A stretch of 64,000 bases of DNA from Pieris napi (GCF_905475465.1 NC_062253.1:9548001-9612000); one strand, 5' to 3'; numbered from the stretch's first letter, positions 30,098 through 41,860 are shown. Notes: a model not told the origin generated them from the sequence alone. Numbers and translations are program-made.

Positions 30098-33033
30098 ATT
30101 TTAAGACAAAAGAGGTGATCTCTGGCAATAGTTCTAGTCATAGTTGTTTATTAGGAGATCCATCAAACTCCTTAAATGTCAATAATAAAATCAATAATAA
30201 GCATATTTTAAATTTAGTACATCAGAATATTCAGGGTTTGATGGGTAAAGAATTGGAGTTGGAGTTGTTCATGAACTGTAATAACATTGATATCTTATGT
30301 ATTACTGAACATTGGTTAAAGGACCACCAGTTCATGTTTAGCTTCAACAATCATCTGGTAGCCAGCTCGTTCAGCAGAGTTAATTTAATACGTGGAGGCT
30401 CTTTAATTATTGCTCGGAATAATCTTAAATTTAAAGAACGTACCGACATAGTGAGCCTGTCTGTTGAGCGAGTTGCTGAGATAGCATGTATTGAGCTTGA
30501 GCAGTTCATTGTATTGAGTGTATACAGGCCCCCTAGTACTTTATACGATACTTTTGAAAAAATCCTAGAAGATGTATTAATAAAAATATCTAATACTAAT
30601 AAAACAGTTGCCATCTGTGGAGACTTTAATATTAACTTATTAGATAAATCTAGTATTGTTAATAGATTTTTAATCTTATTGAAATCATATAATTTATATA
30701 ATATTTTCCTTGAGCCAACTAGAATAACTGCCACCAGTGCCACTTGTATTGACAATGTTTTTACAAATGTGAAGCCAACTTTCTACTCAATTATTAATCT
30801 GTTAGATTCAGATCACTGTGGCCAGTTGGTTTCATTTACTAAAGACATTGTTAAAGCAAATCGAAAAAATGTTAATTTTGTTCCAGTAACCAGTTATCGT
30901 TTAGAACTTTTTAAAAATAATTTAAATGAAAAACTGCCTGGTTTGCCTTATCACAATAACCCTGACCAAGCTTACTCTTCATTATTTAACATGATTAATT
31001 CTCAGTTTAAGAAGGTTTTTACATCTAGATCAGTTTCTGTTAGTGATCGAGTTTTGTTTAGTGACTGGGCAACACCAGGTATTTTTAAAAGCAGAATAAG
31101 ATTATTTGAATTATATAATGAAAGGAACCATGATCATAGTGAAAGGTTTAGGGAGTATGTTAAAAATTACTCTAAGACTTTTAAGAGAGCCTGTGCTGCC
31201 GCAAAATCTTTACACATTAAAAACAAAATACGATCTTCTGCAAACAAAATTAAAACTACTTGGAATATTATTAATTCTGAAATAGGAAGAACCACAGTCA
31301 AGAATAATGATTTTCATCTTAAAATTAATGATATAGATGTTAGGGCGGATTTGGAGGTGGCAACCGAGTTTGAATCTTTTTTCACTAATATTCCTGTATT
31401 AACAACTCAAACTTTGTTGTCATCTTCCGGCTCCGCATACAACATACTTAAAGACTGTGTCGCAGAATGTGGGACAAGTTTTGAATTTACAGTTGTTAGT
31501 GCTAAGGACATTCTAGATGCATTTAAAGATTTGGAAGTAAAAAAGTCCACCGATCTTTGGGGGTTGTCAGTTCAAATAATATCCTCAATAATTGAATGTA
31601 TTTCCCCATTTCTGGCAATTGTGTTCAACTCTTGTGTCGCATCTGGTGTGTTTCCGGACTTAATGAAGTTAAGCAAGGTGATTCCACTCTTCAAATCTGG
31701 TAGTACAACCGATCCTACGAATTTTCGCCCTATCTCAATTTTGCCTACACTGAGCAAAATTTTTGAGAAAATAATTTTAAAGCAAATGCTAAAGCATTTT
31801 AACAGACAGAATCTTTTTCACTCCAAACAATTTGGATTTACTAAGGGTCGGTCTACTGCTGATGCAGGTGTGGAACTACTCAAAAATGTATTCGAGGCTT
31901 GGGAGAATTCACAGGATGCTTTAGGCATATTCTGTGACTTGTCCAAAGCTTTTGACTGTGTTTGCCATGACACACTAATCAAGAAACTACACCACTATGG
32001 CATTAGAAATAAGGCTCTTAGACTTCTCAGTTCATATTTAGACAATAGAATACAAAGTGTAGATATTAATGGCAAAAAATCAAAAGGATCTGTGGTAACT
32101 ATGGGTGTTCCGCAGGGTTCAATTCTAGGTCCTTTCTTATTCCTTATTTATATCAATGATTTACCTTTTTGTGTAAGGGATGATCACAAAATCCTATTAT
32201 TTGCGGATGACACTTCGCTTGTTTTTAAAGTTAAGCGTCAACTTGAAAATTTTGACCAAGTTAATTTGGCACTATCTAAGGTTGTCCATTGGTTTAATGT
32301 TAATAATCTGCTTTTGAACTCAAGTAAAACTAAATTAATAAAATTTTCTACGCCTAATGTGAGGCAGTTAAGCACCAATGTACAACTGAATGGAGTAGAG
32401 TTGGACCCTGTTGAGTCAACTGTTTTTCTTGGCATTACTGTTGACGCCAAACCACAGTGGGGCCCACACATTAACAAATTGTCTGGAAGGCTCAGTTCAG
32501 CTGCTTATGCTGTAAGGAAAATTAGACAAATTACTGATGTGGATACTGCCAGAATTGTTTATTTCAGTTATTTTCATAGCTTGATGACGTACGGCATTCT
32601 CCTTTGGGGAAACTGTGCGGATATTAATACAATCTTCTTATTACAAAAAAGGGCTGTCCGCGCTATATATAAGTTAGGTCCTAGAGTTTCTCTCCGAGAG
32701 AAATTCAAAGAGATAAACATTCTGACTGTAACTTCACAATATATTTTTGAAAATTTACTTTATGTTTACAAAAACGAACCGGATTTTGTCAAATTGTCTG
32801 ATCTTCACTCCCGAAATACTAGGAACAAAAATAATTTAACAGTTCATGCTACTCGCCTTCATAGAATAAGCAACTCGTTCATGGGTCAATGTATACGCTT
32901 TTACAATAAACTTCCTATGGATGTTCGTAAACTTCCCCTTAAGAAATTTAAATTTTTTATTAAATCAAAATTATTAACTAAAGGATATTACAAGATATCC
33001 GATTATTTAAATGATAGAAACGCCTGGGATTGA
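30085..33033 (+). CDS. LINE ORF2: endonuclease / reverse transcriptase, about 970 aa
   Basis: An N-terminal APE-type endonuclease is visible: LVHQNIQGL, CITEHWL, SVYRPPS, CGDFNINLLD and the catalytic-type DSDHCGQ. A central reverse transcriptase follows with the usual order KVIPLFKSG, NFRPISILPTLSKIFEKI, QFGFTKGRSTADA, FCDLSKAFDCVCHDTLIKKL, GVPQGSILGPFLFLIYINDL and the active-site box FADD. The C-terminus reads CIRFYNKLPMDVRKLPLKKF to YLNDRNAWD. The frame opens at 30085, inside the end of ORF1. The first ATG is at 30241, already within the endonuclease domain, so initiation probably uses reinitiation, frameshifting or a non-ATG codon (GTG at 30115). No stop interrupts it. It would make target-primed cDNA of the element. 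Confidence 0.9.
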   Translation, partial: LFKLDFKTKEVISGNSSSHSCLLGDPSNSLNVNNKINNKHILNLVHQNIQGLMGKELELELFMNCNNIDILCITEHWLKDHQFMFSFNNHLVASSFSRVNLIRGGSLIIARNNLKFKERTDIVSLSVERVAEIACIELEQFIVLSVYRPPSTLYDTFEKILEDVLIKISNTNKTVAICGDFNINLLDKSSIVNRFLILLKSYNLYNIFLEPTRITATSATCIDNVFTNVKPTFYSIINLLDSDHCGQLVSFTKDIVKANRKNVNFVPVTSYRLELFKNNLNEKLPGLPYHNNPDQAYSSLFNMINSQFKKVFTSRSVSVSDRVLFSDWATPGIFKSRIRLFELYNERNHDHSERFREYVKNYSKTFKRACAAAKSLHIKNKIRSSANKIKTTWNIINSEIGRTTVKNNDFHLKINDIDVRADLEVATEFESFFTNIPVLTTQTLLSSSGSAYNILKDCVAECGTSFEFTVVSAKDILDAFKDLEVKKSTDLWGLSVQIISSIIECISPFLAIVFNSCVASGVFPDLMKLSKVIPLFKSGSTTDPTNFRPISILPTLSKIFEKIILKQMLKHFNRQNLFHSKQFGFTKGRSTADAGVELLKNVFEAWENSQDALGIFCDLSKAFDCVCHDTLIKKLHHYGIRNKALRLLSSYLDNRIQSVDINGKKSKGSVVTMGVPQGSILGPFLFLIYINDLPFCVRDDHKILLFADDTSLVFKVKRQLENFDQVNLALSKVVHWFNVNNLLLNSSKTKLIKFSTPNVRQLSTNVQLNGVELDPVESTVFLGITVDAKPQWGPHINKLSGRLSSAAYAVRKIRQITDVDTARIVYFSYFHSLMTYGILLWGNCADINTIFLLQKRAVRAIYKLGPRVSLREKFKEINILTVTSQYIFENLLYVYKNEPDFVKLSDLHSRNTRNKNNLTVHATRLHRISNSFMGQCIRFYNKLPMDVRKLPLKKFKFFIKSKLLTKGYYKISDYLNDRNAWD

Positions 33034-33124
33034 GCTGCTCGCTTATACAGCTATCGCTTGTGTTTTTGTAAGCTGTCTTTCACTTCTTTTTTTTTTTTTT
33101 TTTGCATGTTGTACATATTTACAA

Positions 33125-33325
33125 TCTGACATGTCTTGTGCTTTTGCATATGCATTTTATTTTATTCTATTGACATGTTTGTGCTTAGTGCATATTCATT
33201 TTTTTACATTTTTTTTTTTTTTTCTATATTACTGACATGTTTTGTGCTTAGTGCATATTCATTTTTTCTTTTTCTACAGTACTGACATGTTTTGTGCTTT
33301 TGCATACAATATTTTACACTTTGAC
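33125..33325 (+). repeat. Tandem repeats in the LINE 3' untranslated region
   Basis: About four units of 40 to 60 bases, each with CTGACATGTTTTGTGCTTAG and GCATATTCATTTT, separated by T-runs of differing length. Confidence 0.65.
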
Positions 33326-33887
33326 ATGCCAAGTGAATAATGATTATATTTCGATTATATTTTTCAATTTCATTATTTTTTCCTTGCTTTAAGGTACACC
33401 TTAAAAATACATTTTGTATCCATTGTAAGTGTAAACATTATGCGGGTATATCATAAACTCTTTTGCTTGATTTATAATTTGATACATTTTAGTCTATAGT
33501 TATTTTGGGCTGGCGATCTGAGTGAGTTGTTGCCCCACATATTTTTATGGTGCCACTGGCGGTATTGTTGTGTACCGGGTTGTGCAGCTCCCTTAAAAAT
33601 GGTTGAGCTGCATGAGCTATTCGGGGCATGCTAGCCGTCTGCTGGCACAGGCTTGCTCAGATCGATCTGGTTCTTTCTTCCAAAGACCAGTCCAGTAAAT
33701 ACTCTGCATTTGTTTACACCAATTTATTAATTTATTATTGTATTATCTGGACTATAAAAGAGACTAAGACCCCCGAGTTTGTTTCGACATTTCTTCTCAG
33801 GGCAGTCAGTTAGGAAATGTCGACTTCATCTAGTTTAGGATGACATTGTAAAAGTGATTTATATAGTCCTACTTGCAAGAATAAACT

Positions 33888-33949
33888 ATTTCATTTCATT
33901 TCATTTCATTTCATTTCATTTCATTTCATTTCATTTCATTTCATTTCAT
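33888..33949 (+). repeat. (TTTCA)n terminal microsatellite of the LINE
   Basis: About twelve tandem TTTCA units close the element. The reversed fragment at 63481 starts with about four units of the complement. Confidence 0.9.
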
Positions 33950-33956
33950 ATGTCAC

Positions 33957-34262
33957 CGTAAAATTGTAAACACCGTTAGATTGTAATCTATCTCGCGAGA
34001 TTGTAAACTGTCGAAAGATTGTGAACCTCAACGAACTGCTTGCAATTTTACGTATTATTATTCGGTAGTTATATGAAATTGTTGGGAAGTAAAATTAATC
34101 TGTAATTGACCAAAGAAGTTTGAATGATAACTAAGTTAGTGTAGTACAATCTACCGAATAATAATACGTTAAATTGTAAGCAGTACGCTGAGGTTCACAA
34201 TCTTTCGACAGTTTATAATCTCGCGAGATAGATTACAATCTAACGGTGTTTACAATTTTACG
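33957..34262. mobile_element. MITE with arms of about 110 bp, abutting the LINE tail
   Basis: The left arm CGTAAAATTGTAAACACCGT and the matching reverse complement at the right enclose about 90 bases. Each arm contains the self-complementary TCTCGCGAGA. Confidence 0.8.
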
Positions 34263-34487
34263 TTAACATATATAAACAAAAAGACCGAACTATCAGATTT
34301 AATCTGGACCCAAGATACAGTTGTAGTACCACATTTATTTTTTTATTGTCTTTGAGAACTAATTTGGGCTCTTACAATCCAGCTTGACTTATAATTTCTT
34401 TAATTTAAAAAACATTATAAAAAAATGGTTATTCTTCGATATTTGTTATTTTTGAAAGTTGGACAGCCGTGCACATTTCGTTGATTT

Positions 34488-34715
34488 ATATTCAAATTCA
34501 AATTCAAAAATCATTTATTCACGTAGGTAACACAATGTACACTTGTGATTCGTCATTAAAGAAATACATATTAATGCTTCTAATTTTACATTTACTGCCA
34601 GTTCTCAAATCAAGGGCGTAGAACGGAAGAGAAGAACTGGCAATAAACTCTCCGCCACTCTTTTTAATCGCCATGTTTTTTTTTTACACAACGTTTGTAA
34701 GGAGCTGCAACCATT
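34488..34715 (-). mobile_element. Non-LTR retrotransposon 3' tail
   Basis: Reverse complement of the AAGAGTGGCGGAGAGTTTAT tail, with the TCAAATTCAAATTCAAAAAT end at the left. Confidence 0.65.
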
Positions 34716-35224
34716 ACACCATGTTCCTCTATAGGTCTTTGATATGCGTTTCATCACGGTGTTTCTCGTTGTCGTATAAGCAAATGTTAATTGCGCACAT
34801 AGTTTATCAGGACTTCAAGGTAACTTAATTACATTCATAACTACCTCAAAAAAGAAATAAGATACTAGGAAAAACGTATATTTTGAAGTTCAGAAGTCAT
34901 GCTTAATGGTTTGTCTCGATTCTAAACCTTGTCTCAATAGAATTAATAATTTCAAGAACCCGGAAAGGGCCTTTAGAAGTTCACTTTTTATATGTAATCA
35001 ATTATGTAATTGTAGATTTCCGTTCATGAGAATGAGATGTGAATTATAATTGATGATCTCATTGGTTAAACACATATTTTTAGGATGTACTTGTTTGTGT
35101 CTTTAATTTTTTAAGATACAATTGTTAAGATTATATTTTTGTGTTTTCCTTATGGCGTGTATAAGTTAAAATGTCAAGTGCGTGTAGCTATAAGCTTGTG
35201 TACTTTTGTAACACAAATATAAAA

Positions 35225-35690
35225 AAAATCTCAAACTCATAATAACTTTATTAATATACGTAACCAAGTACACTGAAGTCAAAAATCATTTATTCATATA
35301 GGTAACACAATGTACACTTATGAACGTCAAAAAAGAAATATACATTAAATGCTTCTAATTTTACATTTACTGCCAGTTCTCAAATCAAGAGCGTAAAACG
35401 GAAGGGAAGAACTGGCCATAAACTCTCCACCACTCTTTTTAACCGTCAACAGAAAAGATGTTAAATTGATTCTAAATTAACTTTTACTACCAGTTCGCAA
35501 GTCAAGGGCGTAGAGCGGAATTATAACTGGCAAGATACTCTCCGCCACTCTTTTTAATCGCCAAGTTTTGCGTCTTAAAAATTCCAAGGATTAGGATCAT
35601 TAACATAATCGTCAAATTTATAATTACACGTGTCAAGCAACCCGTGATGTTTTGTTTTTGTCCAAATGTATCTTTTAAACTTAAAACAAC
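35225..35690 (-). mobile_element. Two nested LINE 3' ends
   Basis: An outer element retains its ORF end (KFDDYVNDPNPWNF-stop, minus, about 35570-35610) and its tail. It is interrupted at about 35275-35440 by a second complete tail of the 5985 type. Comparison with the uninterrupted tail at 21528 shows where the outer sequence was split. Confidence 0.65.
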
Positions 35691-35699
35691 TGCCATAAT

Positions 35700-36535
35700 C
35701 ATTAGTAATGACTACTAACAATAGAAAATGTGTGTGTTGTAGCATCAACCTCATAATCAGGCCTTATTAAAAGCCTACCTATGAGAGCCGGAAAGCCGCT
35801 ATCGGCTGGCATTACTTAACATGAGTTTAAGATTTTAGATTACGGTGTGGTGTATGTACTGTGGTAACGTTTAACGATAAGATCGAAACAGGTGGTATTT
35901 CCAAGATTTAGGGGTCAGGTTTTGTACGCTTGTAATATCTGCAATTTTATTAACTACATTAACAATGGTTCAATTAATGATACACTGATGCTTTCGACTT
36001 TAGGTTGAATAAAAAGACTAGGCTAATATAAATGTTTAAATAGATTATTAATCACGGAGCAATTGGCTATATGTATTGTGCGACAAAACAGAAGCTGTTT
36101 TTTTACACGCTTTATATTAGCTTCACCTGTATGTATGTATATATGTATGTAACCGACTCCTTCGGACTCGATTTTGACCCACTTTAAACGGACAGATTTA
36201 ATTCAAACTTTGTACACTTATAAAAAATCAGCGATTATATAATAATTTCATAGGTTTATCTCGAAAAAACAATGAATTTTTTTTAAGTCCACAAAGCAAT
36301 ACGATTAAATTGAGACAACACGTATTGCTGCTAGGACTAAAAAGTGCCACATTTTTCGTCTATCGAGCAACCCACGCTTTTTCACAATAAAACCAGTATT
36401 TTTTGTTCATTACCATTTTCAGCCTAAATTAGGAATTATTTCTCACATTTTAGTTTGATGTGCTTTAAAAGCGTGTTTTTTAGTTTTTTTAAACTATATT
36501 TATTTTTCTATTTGCAATTGCTTGCTCGTACGTTG
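35700..36535. other. Spacer; one repeat-like motif, no gene
   Basis: Around 36125-36260 the sequence GTATGTAACCGACTCCTTCG and the GATTTTGACCCACTTTAAAC that follows look like a repeat, but I cannot assign a family. Confidence 0.3.
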
Positions 36536-36539
36536 AAAT

Positions 36540-36650
36540 TATCGTGAGGAAACTGGCATGTCTTAGACCCAAAAGTCGACTGCGTGTCTCAGGCTTAGAA
36601 GTCTAATGACCTGACCTGTCTATTAAGAAGAAAATCATCAAAATATACAA
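36540..36650 (+). mobile_element. SINE family 2 fragment
   Basis: Matches the middle of the 60358-60622 SINE (ATCGTGAGGAAACTGGCATG, TTAGACCCAAAAGTCGAC). The tRNA-like head is absent. Confidence 0.5.
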
Positions 36651-36659
36651 GGAAAGAGA

Positions 36660-37900
36660 TACAAAAAGTTACGGCGAAGGGTTATAGTGTCACGGGTATT
36701 ATTAATAGTACAATATTCTACTTTCTTAATAAACCCTTACTATATTTGCAATATGTCATGTGTAAAAATAAAATAAAATATATATGACTATAATATAAGA
36801 TCAAAAAATAAAACACATTCTATACACTTCATTATATATTTTCTAACATATAGAAGTAATATGAAGGAATCCACTTTTGATGAAACTTAAACTTTGGTGT
36901 CTGAAGCTGCTAAAATAGGCCTAAGAAGACTGCGAAAAATCGCGAAAATCTACACATAAAGCTCTTAAAAGACAAAACCCAAAACGAAAAGACCTGCGCG
37001 TAGGGAATATCTCTTTCAATGGCACTAATAAATTCAAGTATGTACTGTAACGGACACAAACACAATGCTATAGATTTTTGACAGCCGTATTCCCCGATCA
37101 GCAGCTCTTCACAAAATCCTATCGCCCAAGGTGCTCTAAAGGTACCCAACTCCGTATTTACAAAACGGTTTTAAGTTATACAGTTGTAGAGATCTGAGAC
37201 TTGGTGACTGACTATTAAAGAAACGGAGACATTATTAGTAGCCGGAAGATTTTCTACGGAAGATTCTAGGCCCGACAAAGATGGAGGAAGGAAGCTGCAT
37301 AAACACGAAGATATCTAGGCCAAAGACTCAGTTGAACAGGTCATGAGAGAAGAGGAGAATATATCGCTGGTAAGACGTCACGGAGGACCTACGCGAGCTC
37401 GAGGTGCCCGACTGGTAAGCGCGCAAGCGGCAAAGAGGTTCTGTAGTTTCGAAGATTCAATAGTAGACCCATAGGGGTCGCTTTAGTAGGTTGTAAATCA
37501 AATACACACTGAGAAGTTTATAAATATAAATACAAACTCAAATATTATCCAATTCCAGCTATCACATACATAACTGTTAATCTCCTTTTATGAAATATTA
37601 AATTTATTATGTTTCCATAGAACGTGTACAAATTATCGTTAAGTTCAGAGGTGAGTTTAACTCCATTATGCATTTATAAAAACTATTGCCAAGTATAATG
37701 TCAATTATTACGTTATTTATTATTAGCATTATCTATTAATCGTATCGTCTGCAGTCACGACTTCTAAAGTGCATCGCTTATAAAAACCACATCCTTGATT
37801 CTTACGTCATTTTGTATACGTATAACAAAAAACAACAAGCTTTGAATCATTCTAACATAAAACACAAAGTCTAGTTAAAAAGCTATGAGATATTGTATAA
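36660..37900. other. Spacer with decayed repeat fragments
   Basis: A LINE-coding fragment may lie near 37200-37330 but cannot be read through. No host gene was seen. Confidence 0.3.
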
Positions 37901-37904
37901 AATA

Positions 37905-38252
37905 CTAGCTGACCCGGCAAACGTTGTTTTGCCATGTCAAAAAAAAAAAAATTTTTTTACTTTAATAAAAAAAAATATCTATTTTACTAAAAATAGGTTG
38001 ATGGTAGAGGGGTGAAAATTAGGGGTTGTATTTTTGTATGCTGTATCATAAAAAATGAAAACTAAAAAAATTGTCTAAAAAAAAATAAAATTATGGGGTG
38101 GACACCCCTTATCAGATAGGGGTTTGAAAGATAGATAGTAGCCGATTCTCAGACTTTACTGAATATGCATAAACAATTTCATATGAATCGGTATGGCCGT
38201 TTCGGAGAAGTATATGAACGAACATTGTGACACGAGAATTTTATATATTAGA
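37905..38252 (-). mobile_element. Helitron (family 1)
   Basis: On the minus strand: 5' TCTAATATATAAAATTCTCG, the GGCCATACCGATTC motif, and a 3' AAAACAACGTTTGCC hairpin with GGGTCAGCTAG. Confidence 0.7.
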
Positions 38253-38600
38253 TTGTGAGTGTATTTGGAACTGAAATAAGTTCGTACAAACAACGCTATA
38301 ATATTATTCCCTTTTGTATTTTTTTTCTTGACCTATGTATATTAGTAAGGAAAATGTTCGTGCGGCCGAAACTGGAATTTCGTATTGACGTTCACGAAAC
38401 TATTGTGAAAAAACTACGGGAACGGATTCTAAAGTACCACGGAATACTCAAAATTAAAAAAAAACTTTATTTGTTTATCTATATAATAGAATTCAGATTG
38501 AGGCCTCCCTAGTAAGTCAGAGACCTGTGATAGGGAAGCCAGGGCATAGATAGCTTAAGCATATAAAAAAAAGAGAGTGTCTACTTATGTACACGCGTTA

Positions 38601-38960
38601 GAAGTTATACTTCTTTGGGGTATGGAAAAAAAATAACTAAAATGCAGTAGTGATTAACGATAAATATTAAAATTAATCAATAAAATTATTATTAGTAAAT
38701 ACTATCACCGTCGTATATGAAATTGATTTAATAAAAACACCAAAATAATAAATATTTATTCACACTGTTTAATTGTACTGTTACGAAACACGTGTTCTAA
38801 ATATAAAAATACTAGAATATACAACTTGAACATAGTTATTATCGATTTTCATGCCACCTAGAACTAACTTCATTCTGTTAATTTTGTGTAACGGTGCGCG
38901 CGCATCGTAGAATTTTACTCTCATCAATTTTTCATAACGCGCCTAAAGAAGTATAACTTC
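38601..38960. mobile_element. MITE with GAAGTTATACTTCTTT ends
   Basis: GAAGTTATACTTCTTTGG at the left and CCTAAAGAAGTATAACTTC at the right form short inverted ends around 320 bases of AT-rich sequence. Confidence 0.5.
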
Positions 38961-38974
38961 AAAAATATAAATCA

Positions 38975-39910
38975 GTTTTATACTGTTTTAATTATTGATT
39001 ATTTGTTTAAGGGCAAAAATCAGAGATTTAGCCCTATGTACCGTACAATTATATTAGAGGGATTCCTACTAAATCTAATTTCTAAAACTCTAAGTCTGTA
39101 CAATATAAACCTTTGTATACAAATGCCCGTTCACCTTAGTCAAAACTGATAAATAATAAAAAGAATTGCAAAGACACGAAGTTACTAGGTACTTTTGGTT
39201 TGAATACGATTTGATACTAACATTAATAGTAGACTATTAATTTAAAACCAAAGATAAAAATAAAATGAGCGATAAAAAAAGGTAAAGTTTAGACTTTCGC
39301 TTTTTTAAGCCTCAAAATTGTATTAACAATGACGAAAATAATCTTATTACAAGTTTAAAGAGTATTGTGATGAACATTGTTATGAAATAGCAATTACTAT
39401 AATTATAGTGAATCATAGTAATAACGTGTCAGTAACTTGATTTATAGAAAATTACTGAGTATTTAATTAAACTACTTTTTGCTGAAATGAATAATACTAT
39501 AATTTAAAATAGGTGTAGATTAGAAACTGTTAATGAATTTCTAGTATGCCCTATATTTGTTTTAGACCAAATATAGACTGTGTTAGAAGACGATCAGCGA
39601 CTTATTATAAGAAATTCATAAGGCAGTATCGCCTATACAATACTGTTCACTATACATGAAAAATAAAACGCCTGCTAAGATCATACTGGCAATTTATTTA
39701 ATGTTCAACATTGCATTATAATTTCCAAAGAAAATCTGTGGCAAAACTTACTTTCAGCGTTAAAATTATGTTTGTCACATTACATAAAATCGTTTAAATT
39801 ACATATAATACATATAACTAAAGGCATCTTAGCTATAATTTCCGCGACTGTATTCTTTAAGCAAAGTATGAGAGAATTAACACAGTAGGCAACTTTTAAA
39901 ATCTTTGCTT
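38975..39910. other. Spacer downstream of gene D, no gene seen
   Basis: AT-rich, without recognisable repeats or open frames. Confidence 0.35.
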
Positions 39911-39920
39911 ATATGTTTAT

Positions 39921-41792
39921 TTACAATTTACTTTCGGTTCTTGGTGGTCCGTAGGCCGTCGCATGGCTTGTAGCGACACCACCACGACCCGTGCTGAAAG
40001 CGTTCGCGATTGCTGTCGCTCCTTGAGGAGTACCTTGACCAGATCTTCCACCGTATCCGAAGAACATCGGGAAAAAGGCACCAGTTGGCATTCTTGGGGG
40101 ATAATCGTTACCCTCTTCCTCGTCTTCATCAGGTTTCCTTACCTGTTTCTTCTTTGTGACTCTCTTCTTTGGAGCTGGTTCCGGCACATCCTCTGCCTCG
40201 GGTTCTATTATTTCTGGAACTGCTACCGCCTTTACTGTAGTCGGGACTTCGATTCTTTCAGTTGGGTCTGCCATTTCAGTAGCTTCTGTAGCAACCGGTC
40301 GTTCAGAGGGCACAAATGGAGACTCAGGGACATAAGTTCGCTCTGGTTCAGAGGGAGCTTCAGGTGTTTGGTAGTAAACCTCGTTCTGTAGCGGTGGCGC
40401 ATAGTTAATATCCTGGGGAGTCTGGCGGCGTCTGTCTGGCAAGTAGTATTGACTGGTTTGGGGCTGGTATTCTTCGGGCTTGAACATGAATGCAGCCATT
40501 CCACCACCACCAACTGTACGTGGGTTGTAATATGGACTGTAGTAGCGGCTTAACACAATAGCTCCACGATTCCTGTCCATAGATCCATAAGAATCTGAAA
40601 ATAGTGTGAATTTAGTTTCAGTTTTTAGTACCTGCTTGACGCACGTCGTTGATATTAGGCTTAAATTTACATAGCTCGGACTTAAATTAGAGTTACGCCA
40701 GATATAGGTGAACTCTTTCTCTATCTAATATCAGAATTTTAATTTCCTTGTGGCCTAGCAACTGACTGCCGCTAGGCAAGAGTTTGCAAACTATTACAAT
40801 GTTTTTTACTACACTCGCTAAATTAGTAAGATAATGAATATAAGGCTAAATATGCTTTTTTATGGTTCGTTAAAAATCCAGGTAGTGAAATTTATAAATC
40901 ATAGAAAGCATTCATAGGAGAGGTTTGAAAGCACGACATAAGCTTGAGACCGCAGACTAGTCTAACTGCAAAAGAATGATACAATTCATGACAATCAAAG
41001 GAATCTTTTAACATAGACTTTAAATGACAAAGGAACGGCTTTAAAAAGATCACTGTGAAGATTTCAAAGTGAATAAAATTAATGAATTTAAAAAAAAACA
41101 GTATTTAATAGTCATTGAATCGGCTCTCTCTACTACTCTCTCACTCTCTCAACTCTTTATTATTAGTTAACAATCTGGACAAAAAAAGAGCCTTAAAACT
41201 ACTTTTTATTGATTTAAATATCCGTAGCGCTTACGACACAAACTTGGAAACACATACGAATTTAAAAAATGGTATTGTTATTGAATATTACAGCAAAATT
41301 CAGAGACAAGACTTCGAATCGAATTCAAAGCCAACTATGACCGTGTATCCATAAACAATTTTGACATACGTCTCGACTATTCGGAGTAAACTAACATATA
41401 TACTCTTTCCTCCAACTTCGATTTTGTTCCCTTTGGGGTAGAGACTCTTGGGCCCTGGGGTTCAAGTGCACAGGCGCTTATTAAAGACTTAAGTTGGCGC
41501 CTAGTAGATAGTACCGGTGACCCCAGAGCTGGCACTTTCCTGGCTCAACGAATAAGTATCGCAATACATGGAAATGCTACCAGCATTAAAGGTACAAAAC
41601 AGGGACCAAACTTTTTAAATTTGTTTTTTTTTATAATTTTATTATTAATTTGTAGGTTAAGAAAATTGTAAATACTCTATTGTAAATAAAAATTAACATA
41701 TACTTACATGTATCCACGTTCTGTCCATAATAAGGATAGGGATATGCCCGAATTTCCAGCACACAAAAAACTAACAACGCCACTACCTTCAT
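39921..41792 (-). CDS. Gene D: secreted Pro/Tyr/Glu-rich protein with DUF4774-like C-terminus, 252 aa
   Basis: Exon 1 (41792-41708) encodes the signal peptide MKVVALLVFCVLEIRA and the start of the mature chain, YPYPYYGQNVDT. Exon 2 (40594-39921) follows in phase 1. The mature protein has Tyr-rich pieces (SRYYSPYYNPRT), a Pro/Glu-rich middle (PEAPSEPERTYVPESPFVPS), a basic then acidic switch (APKKRVTKKKQVRK, then DEDEEEGND) and the terminus GAFFPMFFGYGG...ATAIANAFSTGRGGVATSHA TAYG. That end resembles the insect DUF4774 family (from memory, not searched), whose function is unknown. Secretion and composition suggest an extracellular matrix or cuticle role. The intron contains a repeat fragment (41400-41640). 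An AATAAA overlaps the stop codon, and a later signal is likely. Confidence 0.8.
41400..41640 (+). repeat. Degenerate coding-tail repeat (QRISIAIQRGNAAS family), copy 3, in intron of gene D
   Basis: The best preserved copy of this tail: VPFGVETLGPWGSSAQALIK, DLSWRLVDSTGDPRAGTFLA, then QRISIAI with one frame break before GNATSIKG. Ends with ACAGGGACCAAACTTTTTAA. Confidence 0.6.
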
Positions 41793-41860
41793 ATTAAAAG
41801 TTTTAAGATGTTGCGTGTTAAACTGTTTTCGTTTCAGTGGTCACTAGTGGATGTCGTCGC

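Larger units (their letters stand above)
28020..33950 (+). mobile_element. CR1-like non-LTR retrotransposon, apparently intact (5' border uncertain)
   Basis: Contains ORF1, ORF2, an untranslated 3' region with short tandem repeats, and a terminal (TTTCA)n array at about 33888-33949. Ending in a short microsatellite rather than poly(A) is typical of CR1-clade elements. Both ORFs are open for their full expected length, so this copy is young. The 5' end cannot be set from sequence alone; a start anywhere from about 27900 to 28200 is possible. A 3' piece of the same family is at 63481-63904, reversed. Confidence 0.8.

Noticed and set aside
33888..33949. CRISPR-like direct repeats
   Set aside because: A simple TTTCA microsatellite without spacers, at the end of a eukaryotic LINE.
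38255..38512. 85-codon ORF next to a Helitron
   Set aside because: The start lies at the Helitron border, and there is no recognisable domain or splice support.
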